Below, piece after piece: positions 52,520 to 64,000 of a stretch of DNA of 64,000 bases. The notes under the pieces were generated by a model. That model made no database searches. It worked only from the letters and a program-made list of their open reading frames with translations, and was not told the origin of the DNA. Every line of letters begins with the position of its first letter. Position 1 is the first letter of the stretch. The DNA comes from Branchiostoma lanceolatum (Eukaryota; Chordata; Leptocardii; Amphioxiformes; Branchiostomatidae). The DNA is taken from contig NC_089740.1 of assembly GCF_035083965.1 (NCBI RefSeq), positions 14,916,552 through 14,980,551 on the forward strand, written 5' to 3'. Both the position numbers and the translations under genes were made by a program.

Positions 52520-55500
52520 ATGGAGCAGGTAGGAAAAATCAAGATGGCGTCTGACTGGAAAAAATATGTACATAAGTTTTTATCGTGGCAATTTTATTAT
52601 CTACATAGACCATTTCGAACCGGATTCTTGTAGTCGTAAGCTCACAAGCCATACAGTATTCGGTATGCATGTTTGCAGACATGTTCGTGCAGCGGTTACA
52701 TAGTTATGAATGATTATTTGAGAGCGCGAATATTTCGGGACGTCGTAAAGTTCTCCAGTCTTTATGGGTAAAATTTAACTGGTGTAGAGTTGAGTTTGTT
52801 ACTTGACAAGGTACAGTCATCTAACGTGCTGTGAGACACTCCTTCCGTGTGTTTTCAGAAACTTCAGCAGTATACAGTTAAACTGTAAAGCTTTAAATGG
52901 TATCAAGCCTTCTGCAGAAAATTACATGTCCTTTTTGGTCTGTTTTGAAAACATGGGAACCCTTCGATGTTTTTTTTTTTCTGACTTGCTCCAACTCCGA
53001 GGGATTTCTCAAGTCGGAAAAAATATCTTCAAAACAGGCCAAAAAGGACATGTAATTTTCTGCAGAAGGCTTGATACCTTTGAGTACAGAGAAGTGCATG
53101 TACATGATGATGATAGAATGCTTTAGTTTTCTTTAGGACGACCTACAGGGTAGGATTAAAATTGTTGCCATCTTAAAAAAGATATGCAATACTGCATTAT
53201 ATATGATATTAACACTGTAAGTGTAACTGATAAATCAACATGCATATTTTAGTACTATTTCATGTGTCCCTACCAGTAGCATATGTGGTTTAGCTTTCAC
53301 TTCTCCAAAACTGGATTGATTTTATGTTGTGCACTCGATTTTTCTGTTAGGTGCACCATATCCAAAAAATTAACTTGGAGCCATGTGAAACTATTTACTC
53401 ATAACTGAGTGAACCATGTGAAACCCAGCACCAAGAGACCACGTCTAGCGATATAATAGACGTTAAACAAGGACAACAACTATTTACGGGCGTCCTATAT
53501 TCCCTTCAGGTTATCCCGACGACTCCGAGTCGGCAGGTTCTGGGTACCGTGAACACCCCCTCCAGCGGGCGCGTCTTCAAGCAGGCCAAACGGCGGAGTG
53601 TCGTGGCCACACCGGGCATCGTGCCTGCGCCAAAAACTCCACTCAGGGGCCTCAGGTAAGCCACTCACATTTCTGGGTCCATTTCATTGGGTGGGTGTGT
53701 TTGTTTGTTTGATTGTTTGTTTGTACTAAATTGTAGGACTGGAATTACCACCTCTATATAGTATATGCAGGTTAGTGCAGGTAATGTCACAGCTTAGATA
53801 TTAGGATTTAACCAGGGTCTTCCATTTACCAAGTGATTGGAACCAGCAGCTCAACTGTACATGTGAGGTTGCTGGAACATCCCATACAGTGTTCTCACCA
53901 GAATTTTTTCACAGCATAGGGGTCAGGTACAGAAGGCCAAGTTTACGTGGTGCAAGTCATGCATGGAGTGCTGAAGACATGACCAGAGTAGGGAGTCCGG
54001 CATGTTCCCCCGGAAAATTTGTAAATTCATAACCCAATGAGACATTATTTCATGCATTTTGAGGGATAAAAAATGGTTGAAACACAGCATAGGGGTCCAG
54101 ATCACAGCATAGGGGGTCCAAATCACAGCATAGGGGGCCCCTATGCTGAAAAGGCCTGGCGAGAACACTGCCATAAGATGTAGGTATGCAGAAATAAGAT
54201 AAACTTTGCTCTACTGCTGACAGGTTCCACTCCAGCGACACACCGCAGAAAATCTACCAGGATGAGAACCACTTACCGGCGTCTCCGGAGGAGAAGCTAG
54301 TCAAGGCACAGAAGGTAAGAACCTTCTTAGGTACAGCTTCGAAAGAAAGAAACAAGAAACCGGACTGCAAAAAGTACTACAAGGTCAATTCTGAGCAACC
54401 CAGGGTTGAGACATTCAGAAGTTCCTCATTACTGTAGACTACATACTTTTTGCAGAAGGTGATCCCTTTGAGAACTGCATTTCTACAAACTTTTGAAGGA
54501 TAACTGGATCTAACAATAAACAATATTTTGCTAATGTGACGTCGAATTATAAGCTGAGTGACTAGGCTAGCAGACACAAGATTGAGAGGTCACAGATTTT
54601 ATTCCCGGCTAGACGTTGTGTCTTAGGGAAGCCAAGTGTAAAAATGGGTACCTAAATTTGGTTGGCGAGGTAGAGTAGAGTGGAGTAGAAACCTTTATTT
54701 TCCTTGGATGGCCCTGTCAACCTGTACAAATATATACATGGCCGATTTTCCCAGGGGTAAAAGGAGGTATAAGGAGAGGGACTTTGTGTGCGGAAATAGC
54801 TCGTAAATTGTTTATAACTATTTCTATTGTTTCAGGACCTGCAGGAAAAAGAGCAGTTGATCCTCCGACTGCAGCAGCAGCTGGCACACCTGACACTAGA
54901 CAGCCCTGCACTGCTGCAGGGAAAGCCTGCAGCACAACTGCAAGAAAAGTCTGCCCAGCTGCAGGAAAAGTCTGCAGCTCAGCTGCACATGTCGAGTCCT
55001 GGTGGGGAAGACAATAAACCAAGTAAGTAAACAGTAGAAAACATCTCCATGCTGCCTAACCCCATTACCAATACAAATTTGGTGTACCAACTACCAGGAG
55101 CTACATTGGTTTGGTTTTGAAGGACTGTAGTAAGGCCAAGGAAAATTAATGTTGTGTTTCCAGTCTTATAAGTGTAAAGTTTACAAGTGGTAAATGTATT
55201 CTAAACTAATCCATCTTGGCTCACCCAAACCCTGGCGACACGCTACAGGCCCCCTGGCGACAGCAGAAGGAACTGCAGCAAGCATGGAGGAAGTAACTGC
55301 AGAAGAGAAGTCCCACAACTCGTGTGTTCCCGACATCCCAGCCATCACTGTCTCTCCCTGTCACCATCAGGGCAAGGAACCAGGAGGTTACGGGTTCGAA
55401 CCCCGCGCAGACGACACCGATGAGACCATGAACCTGGTCAACATGCCGTCGGTGTTTGTTCCCGGTTACCCCGGCGACGAGGTAAACAAATACGAGGAGG

Positions 55501-58500
55501 AGGAAGATACCATGCAGATCCTAGGGGAAGCGTCAGCGTTTGTGAGGGAGACGTTAGGTGACCCCACACCCCCTGCAGATGGAATGGGAGCGTCCGACGA
55601 AGCATCTGTTTCCACAACGGACTGTACCAAACCTGAGGCCGCGCGGGGAGGTCAGGATGGCTTCTCCACCAGCGTTGGCAGATACGTGGACGGGGTCATT
55701 TCCCAAGCAGTCACAAACGTCTTAGAAGATCAGTTCAAGACATTCGGAGAGCTGAGTGAAGACGAGAGCCAGTCTGAAGACGAGCTAGCGGGAAGCTCCC
55801 CCTGTCGAAACTTGCGTGACATTGCAACAGAGCTCCAGGCAGACCTCTCGTACTCGTCGCCGTTGCTACGGGCAACAGACATGACTGTCAGCAAGATGGG
55901 CGAGTCACGGACCTCCACTGCCAACAAAGCGCCCTCTAGCCCAGAGGCTTGTACTGCAGGTGTCTCCACCGTCAATGATGAAGCTGTGTCCGCTGAAGCT
56001 CCCCCTAGCCCCGTAGCCGGTACTGCAGGTGATTCAACCCTTAGTGATGAAGCTGTGGGTGCTGCAGCTCCCCCTAGCCCAGTAGCCGGTACTGCAGGTG
56101 ATGAAGCTGTAGATGCGTTTGTTGATGACATCATCTCCAGTGCAGCCGATCAGCTCCAGGCCAGCCCGTGCGGCGCCCCCTGGGGGAACCTGCGAGGCAT
56201 TGCAGCCCAGCTGCAGGCGGACCTGTCCTTCTCCTCTCCCGCCCAGCCGACCGCCAGACCGCGGGAAAACGCTCCGGACTCGGAGCCCGGGCGGCGGGGC
56301 ATGGAGGTCGTTGCCACGAGCGACGCTCACTCTGTCATTGACCGCGCCTTCCGGTTCCTGCACGAGCAGGACCATCAGGTAACCGAGGAAACCGTAACCA
56401 TGGCAACAGCTGATGGCCAGGAGCAGCACATTACCATAGAAACAGCATCCATGGCAACAACAGATGCAGAAGCTGCACCCACAGCAACAGTTTCCAAGGA
56501 TACAGGAAGCTCACCCCTGCCCACACCAAAGAAGTTTGCAGACAGTGCTACAGCTACGTCTCCCGTGGCGACGGTTGTCAGGGAGACAGAAATGACACCA
56601 AAGAGTCATGTCAGTGTTGCCACGGCAACCACACCAGCCAGGGTTGTCGCCAGGGCAGTAGGAACGTCACCCCTGGCAACAGTAACCAAGGAGACGGAGA
56701 TGACCCCCACAAAGTTCTGTGATGTTGCGGCAGGGACGACGCCCCCTCCAGCCCTGGTCGCTATGGCGATAGGAACCACGCCCGTCCGACAGGTTGCCAT
56801 GGAGACGATGATGACGCCTGTCAGGGTGACGGAGGAGGGAACAGCCACCACCCCAGGTCAGTGACCTCAGCACACACGGCACAAAACTTTTTATTACCTG
56901 CCAGAATTTTTTCATTTTCTGTGTTGCTTGCTTTGAAGTAATGCCTAGTTTCAACACAAAAAATTGAATTCCAGATTTTCAACTGATCAACTCCAGTCTT
57001 TGTCGAGAAATGAGCATCCACTGCTTCTGTGACGTCACGTTATGTATATAGAACGCGTGACTCGGTGAGCAGTGGACCATAAGAAGCAGTAGATTGCTCA
57101 TTCCTTGACTAAGACTGGATTTGATATGTCAAAAGTTTTGTGTTGGAAATTACCCTGGCTTCAACTTTGATTCAAAATGACAGATGAACTTTCAAGTGAT
57201 GCCCATCAGCTGTTCCTTTTGCCCCATGAAAATGACATGAAATTTGCCCCCCCTGCAGGTTTGGTTCCCCACGTGACAACAGGAACAGCCATGACACCGG
57301 GAGAGCCAGACAAGCCGGAGGACAGCCAGACTGTGGAGTCAGTGCTCTTTTCCTTTTACCTTTTTTCTACTCCCCTTTTTTTTAACCCTTATCTTACCTT
57401 GAAAAACGCATACAGATATAGCGTTACACCAGCAAAGGGGTGTTTCCTTCTAGGGAGAACCTTGTTACCCTTCGTAAATCTCTTTTGGAAATCAATATTT
57501 GGCTTTATACAATAATGCTAAAAAAACAGACAGAAAATTTTAAAAAATTGTTCCTCAAAATTTAGGAATGTGTATTTCAGGGGGTTATGAATTTTTTTTA
57601 TTATCCTGGGGGGGGGGGGTGCAGGACCACCAACGCCACTGCATTCTGGCCTTCTGTGCCTGACCCTTAAAGTTATATGTGCAGTAAAAACATTATGGTG
57701 AAAACCCTGGATAAGACCAAACTTAACCATAACCGTTGTGTGTTCGTGTTCCTGCAGTCTGTCGGCCCTGGACGAGGCTGGTCTTCGCCGGCGCGCCCAG
57801 GCCCTCTCCATCAGCAATGAGCTGCTGAGAAACGACATCAGCGCGCTGAACGAAGATCGCGTCAAGCTCAGCCAATCAGTGCACACCCTCAAACAGAGGC
57901 TGGAGAACAGCGACGCTGACCTCAGGTAACCCCTCCACTTCACCTGACCTCACATGACCTCTCTGTCTTTGTGTGTGAATCCATGCATGCGTCCGTGTAT
58001 GTGTGCATGTCTGTATGTAGTGTTTGTGTGCGTGTGCTTGTGTGTAGTGTGTGTGTGAAGAAGAGAAAGAGAGACCATAACAATACCTTAGGCCCTTTTG
58101 CCCCAGACATTTGCTCAAGACTTTATCTAGTATGAGTGGTCTGTTTAGATTTTTGGTCATTCAGCAGTCAGCCAGTCACAGCCTCTTGTGGAAAGGAGTT
58201 GCAATGCAGTGTTAATATATATGTTCACAGCAGCTATTTTTTGTCCATGCCATCTGGGGCTGGGAGATTTACAACGCAATGTGGGTAAGGGGGTGAAGTC
58301 TGCCATCTCTGATTGCCATGTTGCTTTTGTTGCAGAGCGGAGGTTGCCAGGCTGACTGCAGAGAAGGCAGCAGCTGCAGCAGAACTGCAGAAGTCTGCAG
58401 ACCGACTGCAGGAAACAGAGCAGCGACTGCAGGACTCGCAGCTCCTGGTGCAGAACATGTCCAGAACCATGCAGGTAGGGTGGACAAAATGTCTGTCTTG

Positions 58501-61500
58501 TACTTCATAGTAAATAGCAAGGATGTTTGTTTGTTTGAACCTTATTCATGAGAAGCTCAAATCGGCACGAAGGCCGCTTTTAATTGAGGTCATGAGGGAA
58601 GAGGTAAGGGTCAGATACAATATAACAGAGATAAACAGTCATTTAAGATTTGACAACTCTATCAACAAATATCATTACATATTTATGGTACAACATACAA
58701 CATATAGTAGAACGAAAGCTGGTTCATGGTCCATGTCCAGTTCTGTACTTGGAATTACGGGATAACAAAGTTCTCGGTACATGTCCAGGGTGTTCATACC
58801 TACCCAACCTTTTTTTCTGATGACCTGCCTCCGGGCAATTATGACTGGTTCTACTTCCTACTGACTGTTACAGTTAGTGCATTTCATCGTCTCATTTCTT
58901 TAAAAGTTCATTCTTTTCTTCTTTGTTTTCATCTTCTCTACCAGCAAGGAGAGGACAGTCTGAAGACCCAAGAGGAGCAAGCTGCTCTGATTGGTCAGCT
59001 CCAGAGGAAGAACAACCAATTAGAGGAAGACTTGCTTCGGTCCTACCAGCAACACAAGGAAGAGGTGGGGGTCATCTCAAACTGTACTTGTGATGTTCTC
59101 AACAAAGTCATGTCACTACGATATGTATCATCATACCTGGTCATAGGTTATTTCCCTTTTCATACGACCCATTTGACCTGTGACCTTTCACCTAACAGTT
59201 GACCCATGTTACTTGACCTATGATTTTTCCATATAACACAAGTGTTACCCTTTCTGTGTGTCCTTTTTCATTTCACACAACGCATTAAGACTTGGACCTA
59301 TGACTTTTCGTTATGACCTTGTGTGACCTGACCTGTGACCTTTCCCCTCCAGCTGACCCGTGTGACCCATGAGCGGGACCGGTACGGGTGGCACATTGAG
59401 CAGAGCCAGGTGGAGATGATGCAGCTGACCTGTGACATTTCATTATGACTTGACCTGTGACCTTTCCCCTGCAGCTGACCTGAGTGACCCATGAGCGTGA
59501 CCGGTACGGGCGGCACCTGGAGCAGAGCCAGGTGGAGATAATGTAGCTGACCTGTGACATTTCATTATGACCTGTATGACCTGACCTGTGACCTTTCCCC
59601 TGCAGCTGACCCGAGTGACCCATGAGCGTGACCGGTACTGGCGGCACCTGGAGCAGAGCCAGGTGGAGATGATGCAGCTGGAGGAGGATCTGCAGGTGTA
59701 CATCAACCTGTTTCAGGAGATGGAGGAGACAAAAGTATCAAATGTAAGCCTTATAAGGTAGAGTGGAGCGTGCGTATTCCAGTCAGGTCGCGAAATTCAT
59801 TTTTGGAGATAGGTGCAAAACAATTACGTGCACAGAAAAAAATTTGGTTGCACCACATGAAATTCAATTCAGTTTATTAAATCAACCTTGCAGCGTTACA
59901 AAAAAGCTGAATTGTGTTGATTTTTACACAAGCACTATACACAACATCATCCACAATTAATCAAAACAATACGCATTTAACATAGCATAACATGTAACAG
60001 CGCATAAATATCCAATATCCATACACAGATAAGAGCAAAAGCCAATCGTCTAGAAACATCTTCATTGGTAAACAAACTAACAGTATGGGTATTACTGAGG
60101 TGCCTTGTTGTACAGGCGGATTAAATAAAGTTAAATGTCAGCAAAGCATAATTTCAAAGTTAAACGCTACTGCCTCTCGTTCGTCAACCTGTAATTCTGT
60201 AGCTACAAAATATAACTTCAAAATTTCAAACAAGTACTACATTCAATAAAGTACGACAAAAGGTTATATTCCTTTTTTGGACCACAGCTTTAGTATTTCT
60301 ACTACTGAAAGCTATCTAAAGAGGATGTCCCTACTTATAATACTTGGTGGCAACTCGTTCACCCTTGTATTTGTCTCCAACAGGATGATAACACTAAACT
60401 GAGCAAGGAGTGCACCGAGCATCTCCAGAACATCGTAGGCAACGTCGAGAAGGACCAGGAGAGTCTACTTCAGGAGAGGGGGGAGCTGGAGCGTCTGAGG
60501 GTGGATTGTGATCAGCGCACAAAAGAGCTTGACGACCGCGAACAAACGATGCTAGCAGAAAATCAAAGATTGAAGTTTGAAGCTGAAGATGCTACAAGAA
60601 AAGAAAGCCAGGTGGGATAAAATGTCATAAATTCCTTCATTATCGCAGGGATTTTAAAATTTTTTAAAGTTTAAGTACAGATCCCTAGCTAAACTATGCC
60701 AAAAGTCAAATGAATCGGTGTGAAGACTACACTACCGTACAGTTACTCACTTGGATCCCTTGCGCTGTTGTGTCAGTCAATAAACCAAACAAGTTTGAGT
60801 TTATTTTAATTTGCAGTTCTGGTATGTCTTTGATAGTAGTCTCTGTTAAAGAGTCTTTAACCTAATTTAGCCAAGTTGCTGGCTTTACGCTGTTATAACA
60901 TTACTGATTGGTTGAGTGTTTCTCACCTCTGATTGGTTGAATGTTTCTCACCTCTGATTGGTTGAATGTCTCTAGCCTCCAATTGGTTTATTGTTTCAGA
61001 CCAATGAGGACCTGTTCTCAGCGATGTCCCAGGTTTCGGACCTGAGTGCAGACGTCGCACTTCTTACTGTGGGTAGGTCGTCTACATTTGTTTATTTATG
61101 TTTGTTTGTTTGTTTATTTATTTTACCAGTAGAAGGGACATAAAATGGGGGCATCTCCTCAATCATTGGACCTCCATTTTACGTTCCTTCTGAAAGACTG
61201 GTTGAAGGGGACGGGATTGCCAGTTGCAATCTCTCCCTGTAAAAGTATACCCTGCTACAGAAACAGCAAGGAATACTTGGAGGGTGGGGGTATTTCCCTG
61301 ACGTTTGGGATTTGCAAACTCCTGGTTGTAAGCTTTGTGGACGAAGATTTAAACTTCTGGATGAAAGCTGAACTTAAGTTTGCCAACACAAAAATTAAAC
61401 TCACTCAAATTTTCGACTGAAGGAGTGGATTGCTCATTCCTTAACAAAGACTGGAACTGATCAGTTGAAAATTTGGGTAAATCCAATTTTTGTGTTGGCA

Positions 61501-64000
61501 ATGACAGTTCAACTTGAATGACTTCTACCAACACATATTAAATGTCAAGTGAAGAGACATGAGAGAGAGATGGTTTATTCCATAGAAAAAGACCATTGCA
61601 GCACAAATGCTGAATTGTGGTTTTCGTACATACATGTCCTACATATTTAATCAGGTCTTTACAAAACATTACAAATTTAAAATTCATCGTTATTATTCAC
61701 CATGTAACTAGACACCAATAACGAACTGTTGAAACATTATCATTTGCATTTAACAGACGGACACAATAAGGTAATGAAATGTCAAACATGCGCTGTGAGT
61801 GTTCTGTTGTGGACATCCCCCCTTCGTGATGGTAGCCAAGCGGGGTTTTGGAGATTTAAACTTGGATGTTTTTTTTAATCCATTTCTCTGCAGCTGAAGA
61901 GGAGACCCGTTTGAAGCTGCAGGAAGCTGCGTCGCGCTGCGAGGCCCTGCAGAGGGAGGCGGAGGAGAGGGGGGCGGAGCTGGTCGGTCTCCAGGCAACG
62001 CTCAGTCTGCAGGAGATGGAGAACGAGACGCTACAGGACAGGTAGGGCTAGTCCACTAACGGTACAGGTGTGGGGAGGGCTAGTCCACTAATGGTACAGG
62101 GGTGGGGAGGGCTAATCCACTACATATACAGGGGTGTGGATTGCAAGCCCACTAACAGTTACAAGGGTGGGGATTGATACAGTCACACCCGTCTGAAAAA
62201 AAATTGTATGGGATTGCTTGACATGGTTCGATCTGGAATTTGAATCTTTGGTCGGAATTTGGCAGGGTAGCGAGTGTAGGAGCCCCGATAGTACTTGTAT
62301 GGCACCCAGGCTAGCTCACTGATACAAGTTTGTATGAATGAAATAGAAGGCCATATATTACCAAAGTCTTACTGTAGGTGCCAAATAAATGAATCTGTCT
62401 TTCCCACAGGCTGAAGGAGTCTGAGTCAAAACTGTCTAAGATGAATGAACAACTGGATGCTGAGTTTGAAAGGTAAGACTTTTTTTATTTTATTCATATT
62501 TATTTGATGAGTATCAGGCAACAAGCACGATTGCTTATGTAGAGCCTTCTACTCAATAACATAGATATAACAATAGTAAAGACACAATACGTAATACATA
62601 AATACAAAGTAGATAAAAGAAAAATGGACGTAAACAAGACAAGTTGGTGATCTACAACTACGAGAATCTACCTGTACAGTGAATGGAAGTGTGAATTATA
62701 TCAAAGATGTTACAGCTTTGTAAGTGTGAATCTGATTCCCAATTTACACCACACATCCTCAGTGTTACTACATTTGTCGGTGGAAAAGTTCACAAAGCAG
62801 TATGGGTAAGAGGGCGAAGTCTGCCATCTCTGATGGCTTGTTTTTGTTTACAACTTGCGTCGTTGCTAACTTGATGTTTTCACAGGTTTGGTATGGAAAT
62901 GGAGACAACTTCCAACGACCTTCAGACAGCCAATCAGGAGCGAGAACAGCTGCGCCACGACCTTGAGAACTGCCTGTCCATCATGGAGGAGAACGAGCGG
63001 GTTGCTAAGCAACAGAAGCAGGAGCTGGAACAAAAGGAGGCACTCCAAGCAGAGCTGTACAGATGTAGGGAACAGCTAGAGGTGAGAGCCTGCAGTACCG
63101 TCTAAAACTGCAAGGAGCCACATTGCACTACCGCTACCTACTTTAAAAGGTGTTATGCTTCACCTCAATTGAGGATGACTGCTTTACCTATATATGTTGA
63201 TGAAGGTTAGACATCCAGGTAATAAGATATGCCAAAAATAGTTATTCAAGCAACTGGATAAAGTTTTGAAACAGACATTTCAGACAGCATTTGCTATGTT
63301 TTGTCAGCGACTTTTCAGACAGCATCCGCTAACTTTCGTCAGTGACTGTTTCAAAACTTTATCCAGTTGCTTGAGTAACTATTTTTGGCGTGCTTTACCT
63401 TTATAGTTTTTATTGTCCCAGTCCAGCGTGGCTCAGTTTTAAATGTTTGTTTGTTTGTTTGTTTGTTTGTTTGTTTGTTTGTTTATCCTCCCAGGCCAGC
63501 GAAGCCCAGTACCATAAACAGCTGTGTTTCTTTGATTTAATGTATGTTTGTTTGTTTATCCTCACATGACGGTAAGGCTCAGTATTTTGGCTTCTATCTA
63601 TTTGTGATTTTCATTTATTTATTTGTTTGTTTGTTTGTTTGTTTTCCCAGGCCAGCGAGGCACAATACCACGAACAGCTGGCGTTCCACGAAGCGGAGAG
63701 AGACACTCAGTCGGAGTCCCTCCGTGAGACGGAGGAGGCGTTGCTACGGGAGACGCAGAAGGCGGAGAAGTTCCAGAAGGAATGCGAGGAGAGGCAGGAG
63801 GCACTGGTGTCTCTCCAGGGAAATGTTAAGGAACTCAAGTACGTTACTTTCACTTTCACTTGTCTTTAAGGAACTCAAGTACGTTACTTTCACTTTCACT
63901 TGTCTTTAAGGAATTCAAGTACGTTACTTTCACTTGTCTTTAAGGAACTCAAGTAGGTTACTTTCACTTTCACTTGTCTTTAAGGAACTCAACTGGGTTA
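52520..64000 (+). CDS. SPAG5: SPAG5/astrin-like mitotic spindle coiled-coil protein (16 exons seen, 3' end outside window)
   Basis: Exons: 52520-52528, 53510-53655, 54224-54314, 54836-55022, 55249-56856, 57259-57337, 57758-57925, 58336-58474, 58945-59064, 59606-59743, 60384-60612, 61000-61072, 61894-62041, 62410-62472, 62886-63081, 63651-63838, then beyond the edge. Nearly 1200 codons are present. The N-terminus has Ser/Thr-Pro sites (VIPTTPSRQ, ATPGIVPAPKTPLRG). The large exon 5 contains two related blocks (NLRDIATELQADLSYSSP, NLRGIAAQLQADLSFSSP) and repeats like AIGTTPVRQVAMETMMTP. After SALDEAGLRRRAQAL the rest is coiled coil. The AIGTTP repeats and the L-x-AL...L block before the coiled coil resemble human astrin from memory. 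Astrin, with SKAP, stabilises kinetochore-microtubule attachment. Exon 11 appears to carry a +1 homopolymer frameshift. Confidence 0.7.
52894..53083. mobile_element. ~190-bp MITE in SPAG5-like intron 1
   Basis: aatggtatcaagccttctgc...agaaaattacatgtcctttt faces aaaaggacatgtaattttct...gcagaaggcttgatacctt. The arms are about 65 bp and nearly perfect. Confidence 0.75.
53887..54170. mobile_element. CAGTGTTCTC-ended MITE, SPAG5-like intron 2 (284 bp)
   Basis: Same ends as 35841-36235 (opposite orientation), flanked by the 5-bp direct repeat CCATA. This independent site confirms a 5-bp target duplication. Confidence 0.87.
56955..57178. mobile_element. Foldback element family 'caacacaaaa', copy 2
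   Basis: Contains 'attttcaactgatcaactcc', 'gattgctcattccttgact' and 'ttttgtgttggaaattac...caactttgattc'. More decayed than the 45261 copy. Also holds 'gacgtcacgttatgtatata' in its centre. Confidence 0.5.
57340..57709. mobile_element. Decayed copy of the CAGTGTTCTC-ended MITE
   Basis: Interior words 'aaaggggtgtttccttctag', 'atcaatatttggcttta' and 'ctggccttctgtgcctgacc' match the RPL4-intron copy. The ends are degraded (right end attatggtgaaaaccctgg) and a poly-G tract has expanded at 57609-57619. Confidence 0.6.
59353..59605 (+). pseudogene. Two extra upstream copies of SPAG5-like exon 10
   Basis: 59353-59432 and 59475-59546 each start after a pyrimidine-rich 'cccctccag' or 'cccctgcag' acceptor and copy the exon 10 start (TRVTHERDRY). 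Copy 2 has an early in-frame stop (ctgacctga). Both lack the exon's 3' half and run into 'ctgacctgtgacatttcatt'. The full exon is 59606-59743. Confidence 0.8.
59860..60260. other. SPAG5-like intron 10, possible LINE 3' end in reverse
   Basis: aattcagtttattaaatcaa at the left resembles a reversed poly(A)-signal tail. 61565-61640 and 62476-62560 begin similarly (tttattccat..., tttatttgatg...). No reverse transcriptase is present. Confidence 0.3.
61360..61525. mobile_element. Foldback element family 'caacacaaaa', copy 3
   Basis: gttgccaacacaaaaattaa-like left arm and ccaatttttgtgttggcaat right arm. The centre is 'gattgctcattccttaac'. The right end gacttctaccaaca is the reverse complement of the left flank of the 45261 copy. 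Confidence 0.6.
63229..63395. mobile_element. Foldback MITE 'gccaaaaatagtta', full copy
   Basis: gccaaaaatagttattcaag...caactggataaagttttga faces caaaactttatccagttgct...tgagtaactatttttggc. The loop has repeated 'cagacagca'. Single arms of this element occur in the WSC upstream modules (ccagttgcttcagtaact) and at 23412-23433. Confidence 0.75.
63440..63640. repeat. (GTTT)n tracts with decayed copies of the SPAG5-like exon 16 start
   Basis: GTTT runs end each time in an acceptor-like ccag followed by an exon-start copy: 63486-63525 (gccagcgaagcccagtacca), with fainter ones at about 63418 and 63560. The authentic exon starts at 63651. Confidence 0.65.
63828..64000 (+). repeat. 40-bp minisatellite spanning the exon 16 splice donor
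   Basis: Units start at 63828, 63868, 63908 (34 bp), 63942 and 63982: aaggaactcaagtacgttac plus tttcactttcacttgtcttt. Each contains the last exon codons (KEL) and a GTACGT- or GTAGGT-type donor, and the array continues off the window. Confidence 0.9.

Noticed and set aside
56034-56429. Minus-strand open frames of 131-134 residues within exon 5
   Set aside because: Antisense shadows caused by the GC-rich Ala/Pro/Thr repeat coding of the SPAG5-like exon.

Overview
The window is eukaryotic nuclear DNA. It is intron-rich with many short inverted-repeat transposons, and it most likely comes from an invertebrate chordate (amphioxus/Branchiostoma-like). The reasons are: (i) RPL4 and ZWILCH lie head to head, as I recall they do in human; (ii) RPL4 introns carry U18 C/D snoRNAs, as in vertebrates; (iii) an intronless RING/B-box/NHL TRIM gene and a decayed relative are present; (iv) MITE, foldback and (GTTT)n density is high. 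The species assignment is inference.

Region 1 (1-26.4 kb) is a local gene family. Three tandem units on the minus strand each encode a secreted WSC-domain protein. Genes A (2193-4585) and B (7932-10327) are recent near-identical duplicates: signal peptide, one WSC domain, short charged coiled-coil tail. Gene C (17776-25284) is an older, larger member. Its eight exons, all joined in phase 1, predict signal peptide, WSC, PAN/apple-like, hevein-like, a second WSC and the same tail. The DNA between B and C (10.6-16.6 kb) is a nest of 1.58-kb tandem repeats carrying a 494-bp foldback element, plus stray copies of the RPL4 3' end. A promoter-proximal module with a CACGTG E-box and an inverted CCAAT box is repeated about seven times.

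Region 2 (27-29.3 kb) is an intronless TRIM-NHL gene on the plus strand. A 7-bp insertion shortens its last NHL strand, and its 3' end is tandemly duplicated.

Region 3 (29.8-50.5 kb) is the RPL4 (minus) and ZWILCH (plus) pair, sharing about 0.7 kb of promoter DNA. RPL4 has nine coding exons, the first being only the ATG. Its introns hold three U18-type snoRNAs and two copies of another C/D snoRNA. ZWILCH has 16 coding exons and makes about 612 residues; its largest intron hosts a truncated TRIM-like sequence.

Region 4 (52.5 kb to the right edge) is a long coiled-coil gene on the plus strand that best resembles SPAG5/astrin. It is cut by the window edge. ZWILCH and astrin both act at mitotic kinetochores.

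A theme throughout is tandem duplication of exon edges together with their splice sites (RPL4 exons 2 and 6, ZWILCH exons 11 and 12, four or more places in the SPAG5-like gene). Exon boundaries were placed by hand from splice signals and reading-frame continuity, and were checked for length modulo 3.
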